This document shows, piece by piece, positions 1-5,039 of a stretch of DNA of 5,039 nucleotides; position 1 is the first letter of the stretch; every line of letters begins with the position of its first letter. The notes under the pieces were generated by a model. It saw nothing but the letters and a program-made list of their open reading frames with translations. It had not been told where the DNA came from and did no database searches. Made by a program: the position numbers and the translations under genes. Source of the DNA: an uncultured Cryptobacterium sp. (lineage in GTDB: Bacteria; Actinomycetota; Coriobacteriia; Coriobacteriales; Eggerthellaceae); assembly GCA_900554685.1 (NCBI GenBank), contig USIG01000121.1:1-5039 (forward strand), written 5' to 3'.

Positions 1-184
1 CACGATGAAACCAGTGCTTGTTCATCCAAGTACGGAGAAAACAAAAGTAACAATTTCGAAACCAGAGCCTACAGAAGAAGAAAAGGCTGAGCTCGCGCGC
101 AAAGAAGCAGAAAAAGCTGCTAGAATCAAGGCTGCAAAAGAGGCTAAGGCTGCAAGAGAGAAGGCTAAAGCAGAACAGAATTAG
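1..184 (+). CDS. C-terminal end of an unrecognised gene (5' truncated), Lys/Ala/Glu-rich tail
   Basis: An open frame enters from the left edge (first full codon at base 2) and stops at TAG 182-184, giving 60 residues. The first 20 or so are mixed (KPVLVHPSTEKTKVTISKPE). From about residue 25 to the end the sequence is almost only E, K, A and R in heptad-like spacing, which predicts a charged single helix or coiled coil. There is an in-frame ATG at base 5, but only four bases precede it, so no ribosome-binding site can be judged; I treat the frame as the continuation of an upstream gene. Such tails are common at the ends of actinobacterial proteins and do not identify the family. In related genomes pgsA often follows ftsK, rimO or a similar gene, but nothing seen here proves any of these. 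The base composition and AAG/GCT/GAA-rich codons support real coding. A strong terminator-like hairpin follows 31 nt after the stop. Confidence 0.7.
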   Translation, partial: TMKPVLVHPSTEKTKVTISKPEPTEEEKAELARKEAEKAARIKAAKEAKAAREKAKAEQN

Positions 185-215
185 AGATCTTCTTGTTGCA
201 GTTGAATAGAGGTAT

Positions 216-244
216 GAGAACCGGGCACTCAACCCGGTTCTTTT
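216..244 (+). terminator. Rho-independent terminator-like hairpin between the upstream gene and pgsA
   Basis: GAACCGGG at 218-225 pairs perfectly with CCCGGTTC at 233-240 around a 7-nt loop (226-232). The stem extends by A217-T241 and a G216-T242 wobble, and it is followed by TTTTAT. The 8-bp core, mostly G-C, plus a T-run is the classical intrinsic terminator form, although the T-run is short (four T, then A, T). It would end the upstream transcript. It finishes only a few bases before the pgsA Shine-Dalgarno, so it could equally act as an attenuator in the pgsA leader. Confidence 0.75.
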
Positions 245-246
245 AT

Positions 247-251
247 GGAGG
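247..251 (+). promoter_or_regulatory. Ribosome-binding site that fixes the pgsA start at 260
   Basis: GGAGG lies 8 nt upstream of the ATG at 260. The upstream in-frame ATG at 245 overlaps this Shine-Dalgarno and has only the terminator T-run before it, so 260 is the better start and the first five codons from 245 are not expected to be translated. Confidence 0.85.
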
Positions 252-259
252 ATTGCGCT

Positions 260-919
260 ATGGCTCACCATAAAAAACCTGAAGAGTATGAAGCAAGTAA
301 TAAAATTTTCACGCTTCCTAATTTTCTTTCTTTTATCAGGTTTTGTATGATACCTGTTTTCTTAATTCTCCTGTTACAAGGATTCAACCTGGCTGCCACG
401 CTTGTATTTGCTATTGCAGCCTCAACCGATTGGGTTGATGGCCAGGTAGCTCGTCGCACCAATTCTGTTTCCAAACTTGGGCAATTGCTCGATCCTTTTG
501 TTGACCGTTTCCTCATGATATCAGGCGTAGTTGGCCTGCTTTTGGTAGGTCGTCTACCGCTGTGGATTGTGCTTGTTGTTGTGCTTCGCGATCTTTTTAT
601 GCTGGCTGGGGGATCATACCTGATAAGACGTTGGAAGGTTCGTGTTCCGGTTATTTATCCCGGCAAGGTAGCAACGACACTTCTTTATATCGGTTTTGCT
701 GGGATTCTTTTAAACATGCCTCTTCTTAATGGGCTTGGTTTGGTATCTGCTTCATGGCTACCTGGATTTTCATTTGAAGCGTATTCTTGGGGCTTCTGGT
801 TTGTTTATGCTGGGTTACTATTGATGATTGGCACTACGACCTACTATATTGTTAAAGGATACAAAGGCATGCGAAAAGCCATGCGCGAAGAGCAGAATGT
901 AGGGGAGGAGATTCGGTAG
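260..919 (+). CDS. pgsA: CDP-alcohol phosphatidyltransferase, probably CDP-diacylglycerol--glycerol-3-phosphate 3-phosphatidyltransferase
   Basis: This 219-residue integral membrane enzyme of anionic phospholipid synthesis transfers a phosphatidyl group from CDP-diacylglycerol to an alcohol; for PgsA that is sn-glycerol 3-phosphate, giving phosphatidylglycerol phosphate. The family signature DxxDGxxAR-x8-GxxxDxxxD is complete: D57, D60, G61, A64, R65, G74, D78 and D82, the Mg2+ and CDP-binding residues. The N-terminal TLPNFLSFIR...IP motif (from residue 18) is typical of PgsA. About six hydrophobic segments are visible (near 26-41, 43-55, 84-97, 101-122, 139-155 and 179-199), and an RD pair at 110-111 and GK at 135-136 match conserved family positions. 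Length is normal for the family. The C-terminus is a basic then acidic cytoplasmic tail. The DPFVDR ending (Arg after the last Asp, where many PgsA have Lys) and GKVAT also occur in actinobacterial relatives annotated as cardiolipin synthase-type enzymes, so the acceptor is less sure than the family. Its TAG stop is 3 nt before the next gene. Confidence 0.88.
   Translation: MAHHKKPEEYEASNKIFTLPNFLSFIRFCMIPVFLILLLQGFNLAATLVFAIAASTDWVDGQVARRTNSVSKLGQLLDPFVDRFLMISGVVGLLLVGRLPLWIVLVVVLRDLFMLAGGSYLIRRWKVRVPVIYPGKVATTLLYIGFAGILLNMPLLNGLGLVSASWLPGFSFEAYSWGFWFVYAGLLLMIGTTTYYIVKGYKGMRKAMREEQNVGEEIR
902..910 (+). promoter_or_regulatory. Ribosome-binding site of the VanW gene, inside the end of pgsA
   Basis: The purine run GGGGAGGAG lies within the last codons of pgsA. 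The gap to the ATG at 923 is 12 nt, longer than ideal, but it is the only good Shine-Dalgarno nearby. Its place inside pgsA and the 3-nt intergenic gap suggest translational coupling of the two genes. Confidence 0.65.
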
Positions 920-922
920 GGA

Positions 923-3472
923 ATGCCCACAAAACGTTCCCATAGTTCTCAGTTTCAATTTCGAGGAGATGGCAATAAACATCCGTCACCCCGAAGGGCT
1001 AGTCGTGCCTCTTTTTCCCGACAGTCTAGCTTTTCTCAAAAGACTTCTGCTCACCTGCAATCAAGTTCCGATTTGCAAGCTCAAGGACAATCAACTCTGC
1101 GTTCTTCGGCTCGCATAAATGAAATTCGTGCTCGTGCCGCTAAGGAAGAAAAACGCGGTTCTGGGGAAAGCTCTTGGGTAAAGGATTCCGCCTCTTCTCA
1201 ACAGAAAAAGACATATGTCTCGCACAAAAAGCCCCCTGTACAGCGTTCTTTTAAGCCGCGTACGTCTGTTGCTGCTCAAACAAAACCGTCGCGAGCTTCT
1301 CGTCCTGCGGTAGTTACGAACAATGCAAATTCATCTCACGATTCCTCAGTGAAGTCTTATCCTTCATCGTCAAAACGCCCAAAACGAGCTTCAGGCGTTT
1401 CACGTCGTGGCTCGGTGAAAGATTCTAGGGATTTCTCTTCTGCTTCAATCGCTGAGAAGAACTTCTCGAGCACTATTTGGAATCAAGATAACCAATCAGC
1501 AAAACGTGCTGATAATGTTCGAGGCAGATCTGTAGGTGGACGTCATTCCAAAGATTCATATAACGCTTCTCGCCGAGGCTTTAGTGGTGCAAAACCGTTC
1601 GGACATGGTGCAATTCCTGTTCATAGCGTTTCACGTCGCTCGAGATTTCCGTTTGGAATTGCACTTTTGCTAGTAGTTCTTCTGCTTGTTGGCGGCAGTG
1701 CTTATGGAATAGATTCGCTGCTAAACGGTGACAAAATCTATCAGGGCGTTTCGATTGGAGACATTGATGTTTCAGGTCTTACGCGCCAAGAAGCAATCGA
1801 TCAGGTCTCCGGATATTATTCACCTCGTGTTTCTGAAAATGTTCCCACCTTTTATTCTTCAGAGGATGCCAAGGAAAACCCCCAAACCCCTGAAGATGTA
1901 GGAAATATCGAAGAGCAGATCTCTTACGAAGAATCTCTTGATACCCGCACTCAATGGACGCTTCCCGCAAGTAAGCTCGATGCCACTTTTGATGTGGAAG
2001 GGATGGTTGATCAAGCGATTCAGGTAGGCAGACAAACAGGCGGTATCATCGCTCGCATACAATCGGCTGTGAATGGTTGGCATTTTACGCCCGAATGTAC
2101 CTATAACGAGACAACGCTTAGTGAGACGCTCTCTGAAATGACTGCTGCGGTAGGTAATGAACGCCAAAATTACAATATCGAGATGAATGACGAAGGTATT
2201 GCCTCTATAACTTCTGGACATGATGGTAACGAAGTGGTGCGTGATTGGCTTACCTCTCGTTTGAACGAGACCTATTTTGGAGCCAACCAAGGAAACTCCT
2301 ATGTGCTTGAGACTCAGTACATGCCTTTGCAAATTACCGAAGACCTTGCTCGAAATTGTGCCGATAAAATAAATGCTTCTCTTGCTTCAGGGGCAACGTT
2401 TTCCTTTGAGGACCAATCCTGGACAGCGTCTCGTAATGATCTTGCTGCTTGGATTACTACCTCAGTAGAACAAGTTGGGGATTCGTGGATCTTAAAGCCG
2501 CTTTTCGATGAAGCACTTGCAAAAAAAGCTATCTTGTCTTCGCTTCATTCCAATATTCAACTTTCCAATTTACAGGTAACCTTTTCTAAGGACGACCAGG
2601 GCACTATTAGTGTTTCCTCAAATGCTACGGGCACGGTGCCTTTAATAACAGATGCTATTTCTTCAATGAATGATAACTTTTTTGTAAGTGAATCTCGTAG
2701 CGAAGCTCCTACCATTGAGCTTGCTTCTACCGACTTGCCCTCCACGGTGTCTTTTGATGACGCTGTTGATTTTGGTCTTATTGGGGAGATTTCTACTTTT
2801 ACCACCCAGTATTCCTCGGGTGCTGAGGCGCGAACCGTCAATATTCATACAGCTGCTAATTTGCTGACTAACTCAATCATTAAAGCAAATGGTGGAACAT
2901 GGTCGTTTAATGATACGGCTGGCGAAGCCACTGAGGATAAGGGCTATCAAAACGCCGGCGCTATTGTCGGTGGAGAATACTCTGATGCAATTGGTGGCGG
3001 AATTTGCCAGGTAGCAACGACGGTGTTTAATGCCATTTATGATGCGGGGTATCCTATTACAGAGAGGCATAACCATACCCTTCGAATTGAAAGCTATCCC
3101 GAAGGAAGAGATGCTGCTATTGCCTATCCTTATTTGGATCTTGTGTGGCAAAATGACACTTCATCCGATGTGATTTTAGTCATGTCCTATACCAATTCTT
3201 CTGTTACCGCCACCCTTTGGGGCGTTGATCCCGGGTATCAAGTAACAACTGATTATGGTGAATGGCAGAAGGGCGAGCCTTATTCGGTTAAGTATAAAAC
3301 TGACGATACGGTAGCCGAAGGAACCGAATACGTGGAAACAACAGGTGTTAATGGCAGTAGTATTTCTATTACCCGTATCGTTAAAGATTCACAGGGAACT
3401 ATTTTGCACGAAGATGTTTTTGAATCTAACTACGCTCCTAAAGATGAGGTTATCGTAAAAGGTACTGCTTAG
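923..3472 (+). CDS. VanW family membrane-anchored protein with putative peptidoglycan-binding domains
   Basis: An 849-residue single-pass envelope protein. Residues 1-240 are a low-complexity, very basic region (by hand count 54 Ser, 28 Arg, 20 Lys, only 14 Asp/Glu), predicted disordered and cytoplasmic. One membrane segment follows at about 242-262, then an extracytoplasmic part: a GVSIGDIDVSGLTRQEA motif (275-291) typical of YoaR-like proteins; two PG_binding_4-like regions (roughly 345-470 and 471-600, each with a W-x-L/A...L start); the VanW domain (about 621-768) with its hallmark WSFND, GGGICQVATTVFNA and ERHNHT motifs; and a G5-like C-terminus (about 785-849: PYSVKYK, VNGSSISITR, EVIVKGTA). 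VanW was named from the vancomycin resistance cluster, but its biochemical role is unknown; binding or modification of peptidoglycan is an inference from the accompanying domains. There are no van ligase genes in view, so this is not evidence of glycopeptide resistance. The ATG is chosen because it sits 3 nt after the pgsA stop; both genes are in the same frame, separated by TAG GGA. The long tail is the unusual part. Confidence 0.93.
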   Translation: MPTKRSHSSQFQFRGDGNKHPSPRRASRASFSRQSSFSQKTSAHLQSSSDLQAQGQSTLRSSARINEIRARAAKEEKRGSGESSWVKDSASSQQKKTYVSHKKPPVQRSFKPRTSVAAQTKPSRASRPAVVTNNANSSHDSSVKSYPSSSKRPKRASGVSRRGSVKDSRDFSSASIAEKNFSSTIWNQDNQSAKRADNVRGRSVGGRHSKDSYNASRRGFSGAKPFGHGAIPVHSVSRRSRFPFGIALLLVVLLLVGGSAYGIDSLLNGDKIYQGVSIGDIDVSGLTRQEAIDQVSGYYSPRVSENVPTFYSSEDAKENPQTPEDVGNIEEQISYEESLDTRTQWTLPASKLDATFDVEGMVDQAIQVGRQTGGIIARIQSAVNGWHFTPECTYNETTLSETLSEMTAAVGNERQNYNIEMNDEGIASITSGHDGNEVVRDWLTSRLNETYFGANQGNSYVLETQYMPLQITEDLARNCADKINASLASGATFSFEDQSWTASRNDLAAWITTSVEQVGDSWILKPLFDEALAKKAILSSLHSNIQLSNLQVTFSKDDQGTISVSSNATGTVPLITDAISSMNDNFFVSESRSEAPTIELASTDLPSTVSFDDAVDFGLIGEISTFTTQYSSGAEARTVNIHTAANLLTNSIIKANGGTWSFNDTAGEATEDKGYQNAGAIVGGEYSDAIGGGICQVATTVFNAIYDAGYPITERHNHTLRIESYPEGRDAAIAYPYLDLVWQNDTSSDVILVMSYTNSSVTATLWGVDPGYQVTTDYGEWQKGEPYSVKYKTDDTVAEGTEYVETTGVNGSSISITRIVKDSQGTILHEDVFESNYAPKDEVIVKGTA

Positions 3473-3474
3473 CG

Positions 3475-3504
3475 TTGTGCACTTCTTTTGCTTACTTTTA
3501 TAAA
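3475..3504 (+). promoter_or_regulatory. Candidate sigma70-type promoter for the carboxypeptidase gene
   Basis: TTGTGC (3475-3480) and TATAAA (3499-3504) are separated by 18 bp, directly after the VanW stop codon. The -10 element matches five of six consensus bases, the -35 three to four. A start near 3511 would give a leader of about 90 nt to the ATG at 3604. A weaker alternative is TTGAAA (3527-3532), 19 bp, TATTAT (3552-3557). No classical GC-rich terminator separates VanW from this region, so read-through from upstream is also possible. Confidence 0.4.
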
Positions 3505-3536
3505 CGTGTGTTTCATTACTTTGTGATTGAAATACG
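3505..3536 (+). repeat. Imperfect inverted repeat / hairpin in the VanW-dacA intergenic region
   Basis: CGT 3505-3507 pairs with ACG 3534-3536. After a GT bulge, GTTTCA 3510-3515 pairs with TGAAAT 3528-3533 (one G-T wobble). After a single T bulge at 3527, TTAC 3516-3519 pairs with GTGA 3523-3526 (one wobble), leaving a TTT loop. That makes about 13 pairs, A/T-rich. The T-rich stretch TTGTTTTATT comes only about 10 nt later, so it is a poor terminator; it could be an operator or a 5'-end stem-loop of the dacA transcript. Confidence 0.35.
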
Positions 3537-3589
3537 GAGAAGTACTTGTTTTATTATGAGAATTGCTCCAAAGCTTTTCTGTGAGCCAT

Positions 3590-3594
3590 GGGAG
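3590..3594 (+). promoter_or_regulatory. Ribosome-binding site supporting the start at 3604
   Basis: GGGAG lies 9 nt upstream of ATG 3604, the best Shine-Dalgarno among the candidate starts of the carboxypeptidase. ATG 3556 has GGAGA 15 nt away (too far), and ATG 3649 and 3655 have only weak AAGG- or GAAAG-like sequences. Starts at 3649/3655 would give a signal peptide of more normal length, so the choice is not settled. Confidence 0.45.
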
Positions 3595-3603
3595 CTTTAT
3601 AGG

Positions 3604-5039
3604 ATGGTAAACTTTTTCAGTGCAGAAATAAGGTACACAAGACGAAAGATGTTTATGGCGTTAACTAAGTTTGATTTTTGGGTTTCGGATCGTACAAAAA
3701 TAGGTGCTTGTTTAAGTGCTTTTCTTCTTTGTGTGACGCTCGTCGCAGGATTATGTCCCTCTACTGCTCAAGCTGATGTAAGGCAATCAGATGTTGTTGC
3801 AGGACTGAGTGTTGAATCTCGTGGTCTGAGCGCTTCTTCTTGTCCTAATGTTGTAGCGGAGTATGCTTATGTTGTTGATGACCAGGGAAAAGTGTATTTT
3901 GAACGAGGGGCGGACACCCAAACGCACATCGCTTCCATCACGAAAGTAATGACTGCGCTTATTGCGCTTGAGTATGGAGATCCCCAAAATACCACTATCA
4001 ACGTGAGCCAAACCGCTGCTACTATTGGCGAGTCTTCTGCAATGCTGCAAGCAGGTGACTCGATGAACCTTGAGACAGCTCTTAAAGCTCTTATGATTCC
4101 TTCTGGTAATGATGCTGCTCAAGCTATTGCTGAGTCGATGGGTGATTCTATCAAGCAACAGTTACAAGAGCAGGGAGACTCAAACGTGCCGGATTCTGCC
4201 TATGATGTTTTTGTGTATGCTATGAACAAAAAGGCGCAAGAACTTGGTATGACCAACACGCTTTTTGCAAACCCTCATGGCCTTGATATCGACCAACATG
4301 ATGCAGAAATGTATTGCTCTGCAAAAGATGTTGCGACCATGGTTTCTGAAGTGATGAAAAACGACACCTTCCGATCGATTGTCTCGATGGATGGAGCTAC
4401 TATTCAGGTATCCCGAAATGGTGCCACGGCAGACATTCCGCTTGAATCGACTGATATTTTGATTGGTTCATATGAGGGGGCCTGTGGTGTTAAAACAGGT
4501 TTCACTGAAAAAGCTGGTCAGTGTTTTGCGGGCGCTGTTGAGCGAGATGGAAAAACCTTATATGCAGTCGTGTTGAATTCTAATTCTGAACAACAACGAT
4601 TTAGCGATGCAACCACTCTTGATGATTGGGTGTTTAATAACACCATCGATTATGCCCTTGCTCACAGTCCGGAAACAACTACTATGACCACAAACGATGG
4701 ACAGTCAAGCGAGGTACCAGTTGTTGCCTATGTTAGTCATTCAGGATGGATTGATAAAACCTTCAAAGCAACTCTTTCTGATCCTCAAGCTCAGGTGGAA
4801 GTATTTTCCTTTGATGGCAATGTGAGCCAACAGCTGGAGTTCGATACGGTATCAGGCGATGTAAGTGCAGGTCAGAAAGTGGGAACGGCAAAGTTTTTCC
4901 AGCATAATAAAGAAATAGCATCCTGCGATATCGTGGCCGCAGAATCTTGTAGTGCTCCAAACTTTATTGAAGGAATTGGTATTTGGTGGGATCGCTTAAT
5001 GAGAGGATTTAGCGGTCAGCAAACATCAGCTGAAAGTGT
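3604..5039 (+). CDS. dacA: Serine-type D-alanyl-D-alanine carboxypeptidase (PBP5/DacA type, S11), 3' end cut by the window
   Basis: A secreted low-molecular-weight penicillin-binding protein that removes the terminal D-Ala from peptidoglycan pentapeptides, limiting cross-linking. The frame stays open to the right edge (478 codons from 3604). Numbered from that ATG: signal peptide with hydrophobic core 33-51 and an AQA cleavage site after residue 57; catalytic SITK (Ser111, Lys114); SGN (167-169); KTG (297-299) within GACGVKTGFT. MNKKAQELGM and FANPHGLD also match the S11 family. The PBP5 C-terminal beta domain follows (about 375-450; AGQKVGTAKF), then an amphipathic WWDRLMRGF segment that anchors such enzymes to the membrane face, so the gene is probably complete but for a few codons. 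Start is uncertain: 3604 has the best RBS but gives a 32-residue n-region; 3649 or 3655 would give about 17. It probably has its own promoter after the VanW gene. A Cys (294) replaces the usual Asp/Gly just before GVKTG. The exact paralogue (DacA, DacF) cannot be told. Confidence 0.93.
   Translation, partial: MVNFFSAEIRYTRRKMFMALTKFDFWVSDRTKIGACLSAFLLCVTLVAGLCPSTAQADVRQSDVVAGLSVESRGLSASSCPNVVAEYAYVVDDQGKVYFERGADTQTHIASITKVMTALIALEYGDPQNTTINVSQTAATIGESSAMLQAGDSMNLETALKALMIPSGNDAAQAIAESMGDSIKQQLQEQGDSNVPDSAYDVFVYAMNKKAQELGMTNTLFANPHGLDIDQHDAEMYCSAKDVATMVSEVMKNDTFRSIVSMDGATIQVSRNGATADIPLESTDILIGSYEGACGVKTGFTEKAGQCFAGAVERDGKTLYAVVLNSNSEQQRFSDATTLDDWVFNNTIDYALAHSPETTTMTTNDGQSSEVPVVAYVSHSGWIDKTFKATLSDPQAQVEVFSFDGNVSQQLEFDTVSGDVSAGQKVGTAKFFQHNKEIASCDIVAAESCSAPNFIEGIGIWWDRLMRGFSGQQTSAES

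Noticed and set aside
5..184. A small complete gene starting at ATG 5
   Set aside because: The frame is open upstream to the window edge and no ribosome-binding site can be seen in four bases; a 3' end of a longer gene is simpler.
245..259. pgsA starting at ATG 245 (five residues longer)
   Set aside because: This ATG overlaps the GGAGG that serves ATG 260 and follows the terminator T-run directly, with no ribosome-binding site of its own.
917..925. Amber read-through fusing pgsA to the VanW protein (same frame, TAG GGA ATG)
   Set aside because: There is an ordinary start with a usable ribosome-binding site, and no read-through signal was seen; the shared frame has a one in three chance.
1859..2332. 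157-codon open frame on the minus strand inside the VanW gene (and other minus-strand frames at 265-516, 2557-2841, 2873-3151, 3787-4158 and 4763-4960)
   Set aside because: Each lies wholly within a well-supported + strand gene with recognised domains, shows no familiar motif in its translation, and none has independent context. They are shadows.
923..3472. Vancomycin resistance locus, suggested by the VanW domain
   Set aside because: No vanH/A/X/R/S-type genes are present; VanW domains are widespread in species with no glycopeptide resistance, and this one is next to housekeeping envelope genes.
3640..3663. Twin-arginine (Tat) signal in TRRKMFMAL upstream of the carboxypeptidase signal peptide
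   Set aside because: The RR pair is about 17 residues before the hydrophobic core, too far for Tat, and S11 carboxypeptidases are usually Sec-exported with an AxA site, as seen here.
3700..3756. Lipoprotein lipobox in the carboxypeptidase (IGAC or AGLC)
   Set aside because: IGAC is at the start of the hydrophobic core rather than its end, and AGLC has Leu just before Cys; the AQA site after them is a normal signal peptidase I site.
1..5039. Mobile element, CRISPR, tRNA/rRNA or defence system
   Set aside because: No transposase or integrase, terminal repeats, spacer arrays, cloverleaf sequences or effector domains were found; base composition looks even across the window.

Overview
The window is an envelope-biogenesis neighbourhood from a mid/low-GC bacterium (about 44-45% GC, estimated by hand from a few lines). 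All genes are on the + strand. The combination of an actinobacterial-looking CDP-alcohol phosphatidyltransferase (DG-x2-AR...DPFVDR variant), a Lys/Ala-rich protein tail upstream, and a VanW protein with a very long Ser/Arg/Lys cytoplasmic N-terminus points tentatively to a Coriobacteriia-type actinobacterium (Atopobiaceae/Eggerthellaceae relatives). This is inference from style; a Firmicute is not excluded.

Layout: (1) 1-184, the last 60 codons of an unrecognised gene ending in a Glu/Lys/Ala helix. (2) 216-244, a strong GC hairpin with a short T-run that ends just before the Shine-Dalgarno of the next gene. (3) 260-919, a pgsA-type membrane phosphatidyltransferase of anionic phospholipid synthesis. 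(4) 923-3472, starting 3 nt after the pgsA stop, an 849-residue VanW-family protein: a disordered basic cytoplasmic tail, one membrane segment, two PG_binding_4-like regions, a VanW domain and a G5-like C-terminus. (5) 3473-3603, an intergenic region with a candidate sigma70 promoter, an imperfect hairpin and an RBS. (6) 3604 to the right edge, a D-alanyl-D-alanine carboxypeptidase (PBP5/DacA type, peptidase family S11). It has a signal peptide, all three catalytic motifs and the PBP5 C-terminal domain, and it runs off the window probably only a few codons before its stop.

How they fit: pgsA and the VanW gene look translationally coupled in one operon, and dacA probably has its own promoter. 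Together they supply membrane phospholipid, a membrane-anchored putative peptidoglycan-binding protein of unknown biochemical role, and a peptidoglycan stem-peptide trimming enzyme.

I see no mobile element, CRISPR array, RNA gene or defence system. The least explained items are the 240-residue tail and the acidic insert of the VanW protein, its conserved Cys/His residues, and the hairpin placed directly against the pgsA ribosome-binding site.
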